A DNA stretch of 64,000 bases from Rotaria sordida (lineage: Eukaryota; Rotifera; Eurotatoria; Philodinida; Philodinidae), in contig CAJNOL010000012.1 of the NCBI GenBank assembly GCA_905250125.1, forward strand, positions 372,001 through 436,000. The letters run 5' to 3'. Below are positions 38,111-51,660 of this stretch, piece after piece; position 1 is the stretch's first letter; each line of letters starts with the position of its first letter. Made by a program: the position numbers and the translations under genes. The notes under the pieces were generated by a model that saw only the letters and a program-made list of their open reading frames with translations, was not told the DNA's origin and made no database searches.

Positions 38111-39703
38111 ATCGATTATTTAATAGTCAAAGGACTAAGATCTTGTTACGATGGTAGATAAGTTTCCATCGATTCAATACATTAGTCCTTCTTTTTTTTG
38201 CTCGACAAGTTGAAAAGAAAACTTTCCAGTTAATCTATTCATTATTTAAATCAATAGATATTATATTTCCATTGACCTTCAAAGATGAATGAGTTCATAT
38301 TGCAATTCGAGACATAGAAAAAAAAGAGATGAATTAATAGGAATATTCATTTATCGCTTTCTTTTACTTTTTTTCAATAGAATAAAAATATTTTCATATT
38401 AGATAAGTCAAAATATTGTATTTTGTATTCAATCAATTCATTTTCATATCAACATCTTCATGTTTCAGAAATGGACCAGCGAATCCATCGGATGAGGGTT
38501 ACCTGTATATTAACTATTTAATGAGTTTCAATCGTAAGAGTATCGAACCAAAAATACAATGAAGTCTCTGCTGCCTACGAGACTAATTATTCGCATAAGT
38601 CATACCTATCAAAGGAAGACATGTCATTTATTGTTTCAGAAAATATGAAGAACGAGAATTTCAGGATACTTCAAGTATTAAACAAAAAAGACCTCATACA
38701 ACAATTTTCTAATGATCAAGATTGGATTATGAGAAAAGAATTAGCCAAAAGAGAGACCGTGAGAATTAGCATCGCATACCTTTAAATCCCATTCCCACTA
38801 TACCATCTAAAATATCGGCTACATTGCTTTAAATTTATTAATCTTCTTATTACATTGACTAACCACAGTTGATAGTCAACATGTTTATAAGAAGTACATT
38901 TTTATAAGTTTCTTGGATACTACTTAAATGTTCCGAACAAGAAAATGAAACACCACTTTGAATTATACCCAGATTATATGTGAAATCGAGCAGTCGGAAA
39001 TGGCGGTCCGTAAGAACGCCGACGACCAACTGCAAGCTTGCTTTTAAGATTCATATGAGAAAAACTCAGTAGAAAGGTTTCATCTTTTTATAAAACGGTT
39101 ATCTCTCTGGCAATATTATAAATAGTTCTTTGATATGGCCACGTATGTTCAGCGATAGTTCTCAAAACAGAATCCAGTAAACAGTGAGAGATGATAGTTA
39201 GATGGAATTTAGTCGAGGGTCTAGCGAGTTGTGACGACGAGCATTACTTGTTCATATGACTCAAGTTCTTGAGTATACGTTTAATATTTGAAACTATCCT
39301 AAAGAATCATCAACTTTCTAAATGAATAGATAATCAATATTATTCTGATCATAATTGTTTAATTCTTACAATAATAGAATAGATAATAGACTAACTATTT
39401 GATGTTTCAAACACAAGATTTTATCTTTAAAACAAGCAAATATTTGTGTTTTATTTTGACTTTGAAATTTGTTTGAATTTATTTGGATTTGATACTTCTT
39501 TGCATAGTCATTTGAAGTTTAACTTGAGCAAAATGTAATAATATTATTAAGGCTGTATAAAACATTTAAGAAAGATATACATTGATATATTTGGCATCCA
39601 GTCAACAAAATTAAATAAAACCAAAAGAGTATCTTAGTACCGAGCCAATGGCAGATGAGCGTCTAATAATAATACAAGCTTGTAAATATTTCTATAACTA
39701 TGA
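38111..39703. other. Intergenic, no gene seen
   Basis: A+T-rich DNA with a few less A+T-rich patches (38960-39060). The FAM78 3' UTR must occupy the right edge (minus strand). Nothing else is supported. Confidence 0.45.
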
Positions 39704-42700
39704 TTACTTACAATTCGTAGTATTGATTTCAATGGATTTAGGTGGCACAACAAGCGTTGGTTGACCTGAAGTCGGTCGCCAAACTAATACTTGAGCGGAA
39801 TTAGCTGTTTTTTTTTATTAGAAAAACTGTTCTTGTCTAACAAAAAAATAGCCAAATACATGAAATTACCAGTCGGTGGATACAGAGCACAAGTTGGAAT
39901 AGGCAAATTTTCGTCATAAATCATCGGTTGTTCAGGTGATGGATCTGAAATAAGTTTTGATCGACGACCACGTTGTCGTTTTGGATCGACAGAAATTTCA
40001 ATTAGTTTCTTCCATTCCACAGTACGAAGAATATAAATATCCTTTTTTTTCGGAAAACAAGAAAAGAAAATTAACAGTATTATCATCTTCAAAATAAAAT
40101 CTTATACTTTCGATTCAAGATCCATTGCCGCAAGCCATACAAGAAAATGTTGATTTCGATAAATATGTGTTAACCGTGGTATTTCTTCATCACTCGTTGG
40201 AATATCCCAAGGAATCATAAAAACAATAATAAAAATAAGTATAGATAGAATAGAAAAATAAATATTTCCTAGATTTGCTTTCATAATCAAACACGATGAC
40301 GTGATCAAGCGTTATGAAACTTTTTTTTTTTGATATCTATTTCTTATCAATAACAAAAGTAAATCCTTTGAAATTTTTATTATAGATAGAGACCATCTAG
40401 GTGTACTATCAGTAAAAATGTCATTGATTTTCTTTTAGCTCGAGCTAAGCTATTCAGAAACTACCGCCCGTTACGGAAATTCACAAAATGGATTTTTTTT
40501 TAGCAGAACTGAGATTTTAGCATTTTGCTAAGAAACGAAACAACATACAAATGAACTTTCTATATAAAAGTTATTCAGGTTTTAACAAGCTTTCAGAATA
40601 CCAGGTCATTTCTTAACAGTCATAACTGCATCAAATAACAAACTAAAAGTAGTATTTGCTACAGAATTTTATCGTTTTTTTGAAAATCGCAGTTCGGATC
40701 AAGATGAAAGCAAAAAGAAGTCGAAAACAACTCGATATTCATCACTAGCATCGGACTCCACATCAAATAAAGTATTTTTTACTAGAATCCAACAGAAACA
40801 ATTTTTCAACTTTTTCGAACAGAAAAAAATAAAAGTTGTAGTTTGGATTAATTAAATACTTCGTTTTGTTCAGAATTCGATGATCCGTAGACATCTAACA
40901 TTTATATGAAGGTCATTTGTTGAAAGCGAGTACCTCATATTCGACTGATTAATAACACTAATTGAAGAATTTTCGAGTTGGTCACTCCAAGAAAGATTTC
41001 ACGTGTCCAGAGCATTCAATACTGCTCAAGAATAGGAACGCTTCCATTTCAAATACAATCGATCGTTCTCTTTTAAATAATAGACTAAGATTTCTTCAAT
41101 TTAAAATTCAAATCTCCGCCTTCACATGTGTCTAACTGATGGTTGATCATGCCAATAATCGAAAACTTCCGATACAAAATCATTAAACATACCAAGGATG
41201 AAAAAAATCTCTCATTGTAACTGTATATTTTGATGTATGTGATATAGGTCCATTGATAGTAACAACTTGATGTGAACTACCATACCAAGGATAATTTCGT
41301 CCATCACTATCATTTATTAATGGTTTTTCACGTGTCACCATTTCAGGAAATTCCCATGATGTATAACCATAATCTCCATATGTATCTAGAAATATAACAG
41401 AATCAATTAATTGGTTGAGATAAGTTTTTTTTTTAAATTTTACTAAAAAATTCCATATGTGTACAAGCTTGAATCCATCCAATTTTCCAATTTTGATTTT
41501 CATCAATTGCAGGCATTTGAAAAATAACATGTGATTTAAATTGTGGTGTTTTATATTTTAAAACTGATGATGATGTTTCATCGATTAATGTTGGTTTACT
41601 TTCAATTTCAGCACGTAATTCAAGAATTTTAATACGTGGTGGTGGACGTGAATCATTCAATAAAGTTGTTGTTGATAATGGAATACGTCCTCCATTTTTA
41701 TCTCGAGAAGGACTTAGACTATTGAATAGATTTGATCGTATACCATTAGGTACAGTTGATGGTGAGTCTGATAATGCTGAGCTAGCACCTGAAAATGTAG
41801 TACCCATTTTGGATAATGGTCGACGTTGTTGACGTTTATCAGATGTTGATTGATTCTAAAGATAAATTTTAGATATTTACTTTTGAAGATTCAAAAAGAA
41901 ATGTATTTTAGATCTAATGCTATTGGTTATTCATACTTATCGATTAGATATCTTTTCTAGGATTAGAAAAAAAAAAACAAATAAAATTATATTAAAGAAA
42001 ACATCAATAGCAATGGCGGAAAATTTAACTGAATTAACTGTTATTACTAAACTTCTTAGATCATCAAATCTATTTAGAATTATAGCTTAATTTTAACCTT
42101 CATAAATTCTTAATGTCATTTCTAATGTTTTCTCAACAAGTTACAGTATAACCTCTCGATAATGAATACCTTTTGAACTTTTCAAAAGTGTCCACTATAG
42201 GGAAACTATATCTTTTATGAAAACAGTTTTTTTTTTTATAAGGAACAGACACGTTTTCTAGGTATCTGAAGAGTGTCAATGAATAAAAAAATTAACTATT
42301 GCCCATTGTTATCATTTCGTCGAATCACAAAGTACCACTATGAGAGGTTTTACCGTATTATGATTGCAACATATTCTAATCGTTGTTTCTGAATAATATA
42401 ATGAATTAAATTATTAGGTTTAAAAGAAATTAATAATTACTAGAAGTTTAGTGTATTCTATATACCTTAGACCATCTTTGTCTATGTTCTCGAAATATGA
42501 ATGTATCGTCTGTTCTATTTGGTGAATGTTTTCTTGGTTGATCATCTTCATCTAGATCATTTTCTTTATTATGAATTCTATATATAGCAAATGAATCACT
42601 GTAAAAATAAAGTTTTTCTTTTTAAGTAAAACTACCGATTATCTCTTGATGTTTGTGAATGATAAATAAGTCTATGAATGATTTAAATAAAAACAAAAAT

Positions 42701-42805
42701 CCTATTCTATATACAATAAAATTTAACAAACCTCTCCGATTGATTTAAAATATTTTTATTTGTTGATAAAGTTGTTTTTGATTCAAGAAATAGATGACGA
42801 GGCAT
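39704..42805 (-). CDS. FAM78: FAM78 family protein
   Basis: Seven exons on the minus strand: 42805-42732, 42598-42466, 41855-41444, 41385-41193, 40207-40108, 40041-39870, 39804-39704 (394 aa). The C-terminal two thirds follows FAM78A/B throughout: LRAEIESKPTLIDETSSSVL, GWIQACTHMEFFNTYGDYGY, DSDGRNYPWYGSS, TMRDFFHPWDIP, LTHIYRNQHFLVWLAAMD, EWKKLIEISVDPKRQRGRRS and SAQVLVWRPTSGQPTLVVPP. FAM78 has no established biochemical function. Vertebrate members are about 280 aa; the extra N-terminal part (about 120 residues, exons 1 to mid 3) is polar and probably disordered. The 985-bp intron 40208-41192 is abnormal: GTATGT donor, no phase-compatible AG acceptor, and CCTTGG at both junctions (see findings). 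If it is not spliced, the protein would stop soon after DFFHPW. It lies head-to-head with LMX1. Confidence 0.85.
40207..41197 (-). other. Non-canonical FAM78 intron or insertion flanked by CCTTGG
   Basis: Read on the minus strand, CCTTGG occurs at 41197-41192 and again at 40212-40207. Keeping one copy and removing the rest restores an uninterrupted, in-frame match to FAM78 (HPWDIP). The 5' side offers GTATGT, but the 3' side ends ATTCCTTG with no AG within 40 bp. The segment between contains no open frame over about 70 codons and no clear terminal inverted repeats. Confidence 0.7.
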
Positions 42806-45403
42806 TGATTAATTTCTCGTACTTTTATACTTAGATATTCATATTAATTAATTGTGTGATGAAATTTAACATATATTCTCTTTAAAGAAATTCTTTTATA
42901 TATTGATTAAGCAAAAATCATTTGTATGATATATTAATGTGAACGTAAATAATTGATTGAATTAGAAATGAATATGAGAAAAGTGAACAATGAAAACAAA
43001 AAAAAAACAGATTCGAAATCGCGATTTTTGAATTTTAAATTTCTAATGCGCCAATGATAGATGGTATCATAGCATTTATTTATCAAAAACAAAACAAACA
43101 AATATAAAAAAAAATAAAGAACAGAAAGACAAAAGCAGATGTCATTCATTGAAAGAATAAAACAATCTTTGAAGTGCGCCCACCTCCGGTCGGTAAGAAT
43201 TGAAGAGGTGGAGTCAGGAAGTGTGCGTGTCTCTTGCACAAGATTGTTCATTGTCGCTCTTTATTTTCTTTCTTTACCTATGCCATGTAATGCCATACAA
43301 TGCCATTCATTATTCGTCAATAGCATGGATGATCACGTTCGGCGGATGTCGCACTGATGTGTTTGATCTTATGTTCTGTTGCTGCCACTCATTTCTTTTT
43401 CTTTTTTTTAGAAGTTCTAGTTGACTTTCACCTGTATTTGTTAACGTACACAAATATTGAATGGATGATAATGATCGATTGATTAACACCGACAACAATA
43501 CCATAAATATGCGACATGTTCACAAAATAAGACAATCAATCGATCAATCAATCAAGTGTTTATTTCCCGTTGGTTAAAGAACTTCATCATTTTTTTCACA
43601 TAGATTAATTTGTAAATAAAGATATAACTGCTGTACTGCCATCCATATGTGTGTACATTTGAGATTCTCACCTTCTTGTGTGTTCTGACTATGTCTATGT
43701 ATTGATCTTAGTGTGTGTATGTGTTTATCAAACCAGATTGAGCGATTGATAGACTGAGAATCAAGGAAAAACAATTAAACTAGAGATATATTTGTTTGCT
43801 TCGATTTTTCTTATCGAGGATCATCTCTCTTTTCTTCTCTCTCTCTCTCTCTCTCTCTCTTTATGTATGTGTCTATCCACATTCTTCGGTCAATTCCAGT
43901 ATTTTATTTTTGATGTCTATCGGATGAGAATTGTTTTGTGCATCGTTTATCTAAATGTCAATTTGTTATGATAGTGTTCAAAATGAATTTGTAATGATAA
44001 AGTTTTTCAACAAAACAATGTTCAGCTGAAATTCGTCATGAACTAACTATTGATTCTACTGTAGAATATACAAATTTTATAGAATTTTATCTATCTTGAA
44101 AATACAATGATCGTCAAATAGTCTGATATAAAATTGTTTTGCAAAAAAATATTTTATATAAAATATAAAAAGTCAATAATGTTTGATGGTGATATAATGA
44201 AAAATGAATAGTCTCCTTTAAAATAAATTTATGAACGATAATTAATTTCAAAACAATGTATTCTTTGTAATGTTTTGGTTTTTCAATTTAAAACTTTTTA
44301 TTTACTGACATCTGCATACTTATGGAAGGTGTCTAGTAACCTACGAAGGAGGTTTTTTTGTAGACGATACACTACTTTCTTCGTTAGCCATGCGTTGATA
44401 ATCTCTATTTACTAAGCCTACGTAATAGTCGGAGGAATTGAAAATCAAAGGCAGGTAGTATGAAAGTGAAAAGTCTTCATTATTATTCTTAATTACTGCT
44501 TATGGTTATTGTCGAAATCATTTAGAATTAGTTCTACTCTCCATAATTTATGAGGTTATTCGTCATAAATTTTAAATTCAAGAAAAAAATTTTCTTTTAC
44601 ATATTGTTTCTTTCTATTTAATATTAGCAAAACTTTTGATATCTTTACAAACTGTTCAAGTTGTTCTTTTATTATTCTTCATAGAAAATATTAAAAAAAT
44701 AATTTTAGAGTGATTTATATTTCTGAACTATCAATTATATATTTTATGAAGAAGAATGAAGCTGGATATTTCATTTCACTCGATGTCTTCAGAAGTTTGA
44801 TAAAGACTCACAATTTTTTTTTTTTGTCAGTAAAATATTTCTGTTGCGTTAACAAATTCATGTATGGAAAAGAAAAAAAAGTAGAAGAAAAAAAAAAAAA
44901 GAAAGACGATAAGCGAATATAAAAGAACATGACGCCAACGTCAGTATATTTCTTGCCAATTCTTTTTCCTTCAACAAGCAACCAATGAATGATGGCAACA
45001 CAATAAATGTTCTTTTCTTGTTCTTTTTTTTTTTTTACAGCATACAACCAATCGGTAAAGAGCATTGCTACTGAATTGAGCAAATATTTGCCATCTTTTC
45101 TCTCTTATTTCTCTCTCAAGAAACACACACATACATATTCTCATCAGAGAAGTTGTTGACGCAACTACCTTAACGTACCACCAATCAATAGTAGTACATC
45201 AATTGACTGAAAAGGTGAGAATTTTTTTTTCAGTGTATTTTGTCTGTATTTAAGAAGTGGCAGCAGCTGAATTTTAAAATACGTAAAGAGGACGATACCA
45301 TCTGTAGCCATTTTGAGTATATGAGCATCCTTATCATCACTTATCCTTGTTGGAAATGAGAAACTAGTTCGAGTAACAAAAGAAAACGAAGGAGAAAACG
45401 AGT
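42806..45403. promoter_or_regulatory. Shared upstream region of divergent FAM78 and LMX1 genes
   Basis: The 2.6 kb between the two divergent start codons. It contains a less A+T-rich patch with CCACCTCCGGTCGG (43181-43194) near repeated ATGCCATxxAATGCCAT motifs (43279-43305), ATCAATCG-type repeats (43538-43553), and a CT tract. Developmental regulators such as LMX1 often have regulatory DNA here, but no specific site is provable from the sequence alone. Confidence 0.35.
43835..43860. repeat. (CT)n microsatellite
   Basis: About 13 uninterrupted CT units. Confidence 0.9.
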
Positions 45404-47940
45404 ATGGAGTCATACGATGATAATCACTATCAACTGACTAATTTTCTTGATCAACCGATTACTCCTTGTCCATATGATAGGTAGAAATAAATTTATTATT
45501 TAATTGTAAATTAATTTTTATTACAGAATGCATGAATCACCGTTGACACCATCAAATTCAGTGAAACCTACAATTTGTGCAGGTTGTACACTACCAATCG
45601 ATGAACAATTTTTATTATGTGTTATGGGAACATGTTGGCATGAACGTTGTCTTGTTTGTGTTGAATGTCAAGAACCATTGGTAGCCACATGTTATCAGAA
45701 AGAAGGAAAGATCTATTGTAAAAGAGATTATTTTGAGTAAGTAAAATGCAAATATACACATCTATTCGTAATATCGATTGCTTCCGGGATGTGCGCTTCT
45801 CTTTTTCTTTGCTTTTTTTTCCTCATCGCTGACTGCACAATCAAAACATTTCAAAGATCAGTAGGATAATTTTTTAATTAGAATTTTTTTTTAGTTCAGT
45901 TTTTTTTTGTTTTTTCAAACGGATGCAGATGTATCTCTTTGAGGCAGTAAAAGAGACAAGAAGCATTAAAAAAAACCGAGACGAGGACTGAATATTAAAA
46001 AAGAAAAGAGTTGTATATATGTCCGATATGAAAACGGAAGTCATTGTGAACGGAAGTTGACGCGCATCCTGCGATATGTGTTTTCAGGGCATCGATGAAG
46101 ATACATCGAGCGTAAGAGTACTTCTGTTTTACTGTTTATGAGAATCGACAGGACACGTGCATATACACCTTTTGACTCTCGATCTTTTTCTCTCTCTCTC
46201 TCTCTTCTCTCTATCCGTCTCTCTTGCTCTCTTTCGTTACTCAAGTGCTCGTCATTGTCAATTGTTGTATGTTGCTTATTTACATGCACAGACAGACCTT
46301 TACTACATATTCCCTTTCCCTCTCTTTACTCCTTTTTTCCAGTTCAATTGATGACGGAGAAACTGAGTGAGATACTTATGTGTGCGACAATCGATCGTTC
46401 ATGCTCTTGCTCGTTTTTTTCAAGTGTTCATATGGCAGGCAATGCGACAATAAGAATGAGAAAGAGCAGACATTGATTATGAGCAGTATCCATTGTCATT
46501 AGATGTATACAATAGGTAGGGAAAAAAACTTCTAGTTTCGCAAAAGAGAAAGATTGACAGTTGAGAGTGTAGAGCACAGGTGTTTATCTCTTATAGGTAA
46601 CCCTATTGTATTAGTCAAGTGTTGATTGATTTTTATTTTTATATATTTAAAAAATAAAAAATAACAAATTATATTTTGGTAATTTTATTTTATTTAATCT
46701 ATTAGAATATTCGGTATGCGATGTTCAAGATGTAAAGCAATTCTTCAACCGGATGAAATAATAATGAAAACATCGGGTCAAGTGTTTCATTTACAATGCT
46801 TTAGATGTTCTCTATGTGATGATCATTTGCATAAAGGTGATCCTTATATGTATCGTGATGGTTTACTTCTTTGTCATGCCGACTTTCAATATCATCAACA
46901 ATCACAACAACAAATTATTTCATCACATCATCAACAACCTACAATTCGATGTAATCGAAGTAAGTTGAATTTTATTTAATTAAAGAAAAGAAAAAAAATA
47001 AACACTTGAAATTTTTTATTGATTAGGTGATGAAGAAGATAGTTATGAAGATGATTGTTGTTCATCTGATGCTGTTACATTAAGTACTGGTGTACATCAA
47101 TCTGGACATAATCATTTACGAAATGGTCGTGGACCTAAACGTCCACGAACTATTCTAACATCAGTACAACGACGTAAATTTAAACAAGCATTTGATGTTA
47201 GTTCAAAACCATGTCGAAAAGTAATATAAATAAATTATTGCAATTGATTAATTTATTTTTATTTTTATATTCAACAGGTTCGAGAAGGTCTTGCAAGTGA
47301 AACTGGTTTATCAGTTCGTGTAGTACAAGTATGGTTTCAAAATGAACGAGCAAAAGTAAGTTTGAAATAATTCATCGAAAAAAAAAAAAAGAAATAGAAA
47401 AAATTTATGAAATTATTTTTTATATATATATTAGATGAAAAAATTACAACGCCGTCAACAACAAAATAATGCGAATGAAATTAATGAAAAAAAATCGAAG
47501 AAAAAACTGACGAATGATGGTCTATTAAATCATTACATGTTTGACGAAGAAGGAGAAAATATTGGTAAATAATTGTACATATATATTTCATTAAAAAAAC
47601 TTTTTTGTTTTAAATATATTTAGAAAATAGTCGATGTTCATCAGAAGAATCAACAGCACACAGTATTTCAAATGGTTTTGGATCATCAAATGATGAAAAT
47701 AATAAACATGAATCAGGTATATTGATAAATTGTTTTTATTTGTTAATTATCTTGAATATTTGTTTATTTTTGATTATTATAGCTGATGGTCGACATCGTC
47801 ATTTAGTTAATGAAAATTGTTATCCATCACATGAAAATAGTGATGGTGATATTAATGAAGATCCAATAAATCGTAGTCAAAATCCAATTGACAAATTATA
47901 TTCAATGGCACAAAATGCTTATTATTGTTCAGCGTGTTAA
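45404..47940 (+). CDS. LMX1: LIM-homeodomain transcription factor LMX1
   Basis: Eight exons: 45404-45480, 45527-45736, 46706-46959, 47027-47220, 47278-47355, 47435-47564, 47624-47716, 47783-47940 (397 aa). Two LIM zinc-binding domains: LIM1 from C43 (CAGC, WHERC, CVEC, ending YCKRDY) and LIM2 from C102 ([15 protein letters not shown], ending LLCHADF). The homeodomain (about 216-275) begins [20 protein letters not shown] and reads [20 protein letters not shown] then [18 protein letters not shown]. The [10 protein letters not shown] and KMKKL signatures are specific to LMX1A/B within the LIM-HD families, and the length is close to vertebrate LMX1 (about 380-400 aa). It is a nuclear DNA-binding regulator of neuronal and dorsal patterning in animals. 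Residue 268 is Glu where vertebrates have Gln (WFQNQRAK). The C-terminus is Ser/Asn/Asp-rich. All Zn ligands and recognition-helix Q-N-R are present. Confidence 0.95.
45737..46705 (+). other. Long intron of LMX1 between the LIM domains
   Basis: A 969-bp GT-AG intron that splits a Glu codon exactly between LIM1 and LIM2. It is less A+T-rich than most introns here and contains a TC tract (46188-46212). Open frames crossing it are low-complexity and not supported. Confidence 0.6.
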
Positions 47941-48739
47941 TAGTTTTTTTCCTTAACTTTTTTGTCTTTTTGTCTATTTGCTGGTCTTGCTTTGCTTTTT
48001 TCTCCTCTCTACATGCTCAATATGCTTCTTTTTTTTTTCGTGACATAATTTTACTTTTAACAGAAAGAGAGCGGAAGAAATTTTTTTTTTTCGTGGCTAT
48101 CTTTAGAAAATAATATATATTTGTGCTTATGTACGATGTCAAGATAAATAAAAAAAACAAATGTTCATACAACGTCTTTGATTATCACATGAAGAAACAG
48201 CTCAGCAATTTTCCAATAATAAACTATAGTTAAAAATGGTAATTGTTAAAGAATTGAAATAACATACAAGTGAAGTTTGTTAAGTAAAATCTTAGAAAAA
48301 TATAAATCAAATAATCAAAGTAAAAGAAATTATGTTGTATTATATTATGAAATTTCCTATGAAAAGTACAAAAAAAAAAAACTAATATAAATTGAAAGAA
48401 ATCCTACCGTTCGAATTTGTTCTTTTTTTTTTCGTTCTTTTATACGTGTTAATTTGATTTTAGTGTAAAGGACACCCTAGAGTTTCGAAGAAAATCAAGC
48501 CAGTTAAATACTGTATGTACTCTAAAAAGTGAAGATTGAGATAATATGACAGTACACATTTATGAGCTTTGAAGTAAAGCTTTGATAATTATATTAATCT
48601 AGTTTTAATAATCTATCGCTAAAAGAATATAATGGAGGATAGAATAAATGCTTTGAATTGCTCTTTTCATTATAGAATGAGAACAGTTAAATTGCCGAAG
48701 AATTCGAAATATATAATAAGGGATAGTATGTATCGGAAT
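47941..48739. other. LMX1 3' UTR and spacer
   Basis: Contains T-rich sequence then an AATAAA at 48147-48152, about 207 bp after the LMX1 stop, the likely polyadenylation signal. Nothing else is recognised. Confidence 0.45.
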
Positions 48740-49500
48740 AATCCAAAAAGAATTCTTTTATCTATAATGACGATCAAAGGTTTACAGCAGTTGCATCTTT
48801 GAGTTTTCTTCTCGATGATAATAGCTAGAAAGAATCTGACAAAACATTCGAGTAGCTGAAAGAATTCTCTATCGGAATTGGTAGGTCTAAAAACATCAAT
48901 AAAACAGATTGAATGAGGATGTTTAGAAAATCGAGACTTTCAAAACGAGTTTTCTGGCATCCATTTGAAGATTTTGGAAAGGATTTTATTTGATACAGCA
49001 AATAATTCTGAGCAAGATGAGATGTCTCGATTCTCTGTATGATCTTCCTTCATCGAACTGCACTTAATTTACAGAAGACTAAAAAAAGCATTTTTCTTTT
49101 GTTTTTATGAAAAAAATTTAATGATATTCGCCATATTTTAACGCCTTGGGACCTTCTATAAATTGAATGCAGTTCGATGAAGGAAGGTCATGAAGAGAAG
49201 CGAAACATCTCATTTTGCTCAGAATTATTTTCTCTATCAAATAAAACCGTTGTCAAAAAGCTTGAAGTACATGTCAGGAAACTGAATTTTTGTGATCTCA
49301 GTTCTCCAGACATCCTCATCCAAGCAGTTTTATTAGAGTTTTTAGGTCCACCAATTCTAATAAAGAATTCTTTCAGTTACTCAAATGTTTTCTCAGATTC
49401 TTCCTAGCTATTACTATCGAGACAAAAACTCAAAAATACAACTGCTCTAAGCTTATGTCTGTCATTATATATTCTGAAAAGAAATAAATAATATTTGTTC
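48740..49500. repeat. Foldback element downstream of LMX1
   Basis: Inverted repeat of about 760 bp: arms about 48740-49075 and 49155-49500. Matching pieces include GATGAGATGTCTCG with the CATCTCATTTTGCTC region, ATCTTCCTTCATCGAACTGC with GCAGTTCGATGAAGGAAG, and AGCAGTTG with CAACTGCT near the outer ends. The open frame at 49177-49407 is one arm of the repeat, not a gene. Confidence 0.75.
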
Positions 49501-51658
49501 AAAAAGTTTTGTTCTATGTTGGTTGTACCAAAAGCCGTGTTTTATCCAGCGTGAAGGCCGAGAGGATGGCGCTCCTTCCAAGATCTGGTTTACTTTCATG
49601 GAGTTTGTGGTTCTTCTACCACATACTACGTGTTTGGACTTTCAAAAATAGTTGTTCGCCTTTCGAAAGAAAAAAAAATCTCGATAATATACTGACCAAA
49701 AGATTTACAGCATTATTTCTTTCGCATATATCTGAGTTGAGAAGTAATAAATCATCCAAAGTTTCCTATCAGGAGATGCAGTATTTGACTTCTATGGGTC
49801 GTTATTTAAAACAGCAGACTATCAAACTTTTATAAGCTGTATTCTGTAACTCAGTAAATGAAACTTAACTTTCCATTCAGTTTTTAGTGATGTGTTCTTT
49901 TTATGGAAGTGAATATTTAGTTTTCAGAAAAACAATCTTGTGTTAAAGAGCGTTTGAAAGACTCTATCGATTGTGTATATTTACTAAGTATTTGAAATGT
50001 ACATTTTTGAGATTAGATAGCATGTTTTATTTTGGGAAGAGAGAAATTACTTTCATTGATTACCTATTTTTCAATGAACATTCTAGAAATGCTCATTTAT
50101 GGCTAGAGTGAGCTTATTTTTTGCAGAGTTTTATGATAAATTATTTTGTTTCTTTATTTGATGTCCAAATATCACTTGATAAATCGATTAAGTCAAAAGA
50201 AGGATTCAAATACTGTACAGGAAGCTGTTTTTTTTGTTATTGAAGCTCCGATAAGCTATCATTGTCACATAGTTATAGGTTATGATTAAATACATATAAA
50301 CACTACTGAAAAAGCATTTTATAGAGACTCGAATCATACGTATGAAGTTTCTTGTGTGACTGTTCATAATTTGCAAAGAACATTGGAAAAACAAGAAAAA
50401 GAAAATGTTGGAGAAGCAAGCTCTATTTACTGAGTCACAGAAGACAACCTATAAAAAATTTATATTCTGTTATTTTAAATAAAGGTTCATAGAAGTCAAA
50501 TGCTACATCTTCTGTTATGACATTTTGATTGATGTATTATTTCTCAGCTCAGATATTTATCAAAGAAAGAATTTTACAAAACTTATAGTACACCTAGTAA
50601 ATATCGATGTTAGTGAACGTTTTATTTTATTACAATTTACTTCATAATATTCTACATTGTAATTATCATTTGTTTTTATTTATTCATCTTTTGATGAGCT
50701 TTATTTCATGGGGTGATCTTTTCGTATGATTAAAATATTAATAATTTAGGTTTTTGTTTTGAAATAAATTAAAACAAAAGAAAGTTATTATCCGATATCC
50801 TAAGCGTAGTATAGATAGATCTCACATTTTGCCCGATCCAATTCTTTTAGGTACTCCATGAAAGTATCATCGAAAGTTTAGTTGATTCATATTTTCTTTC
50901 AATACACACTCAAATCCGTTAACAAACTTTTTTATCTATTATTTCACTTGTTGACAGTCAGGTTTTTATTTAAAAGTTTATTTTCATGAGTAGTTGCAAG
51001 TTAAATCTTGGCTATCGAGTTCATTACAATAAAGTGTTTATTTAACATACATAATACCGAACAAAACAAAAAACATATTACTGAATAAAATGATTGTGAA
51101 CTTGCAAATATCACAATGAAAATCATTGGTCTGTAGACATACATTTTCATAGTTGAATTCGATTTATATGTGTTTTTATGCAATATACTTTACAAATGTC
51201 TAGGACATAATATTTATACTAGGAATACATCAGAAATGGATCGTATGATTTTTTTAAAATCATCAATTGATACTACGTATAATTCAGTAACCGAAACTAT
51301 GAAAAAAAGAATGGACACGAATATAATATTTATATAGGAAAAAAACCAGTTATATTTGATGAATTTGATATAATACATGGTGGATTAATAACGATACTGA
51401 AATATATTTCTTGTTTGGTACCAATAAATAATGGATTTTCTTTTGTCCACTAAGAATAAAGACGTAAGCTAAATTTCTTTTAATAAAAAACGGATGAGTA
51501 AACTATACTTTTAAAACTACGCAACGGTGAAACTGTAAGTTAGATTTTAAAAGACAATAGAAGTTATGAATAAAAAAGTCACAAACAAAAAATCTATTTG
51601 TATTCTATTATATATTTGTTTTTAACTGAGTTGATACAACTTTCCAATTAAATCAGAT
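49501..51658. other. Intergenic, no gene seen
   Basis: A 108-codon open frame at 49509-49835 has no recognisable domain and no supporting splice structure. The remainder is A+T-rich with no feature. Confidence 0.4.
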
Positions 51659-51660
51659 TA

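Noticed and set aside
40108..40308. Open frame that would give FAM78 an internal membrane segment upstream of IPWDIP
   Set aside because: No AG in this stretch joins in phase with the GTATGT donor of the previous exon, and FAM78 proteins have no such segment.
49509..49835. 108-codon plus-strand open frame
   Set aside because: No domain, no exon partners, and adjacent to a foldback element; not enough to call a gene.
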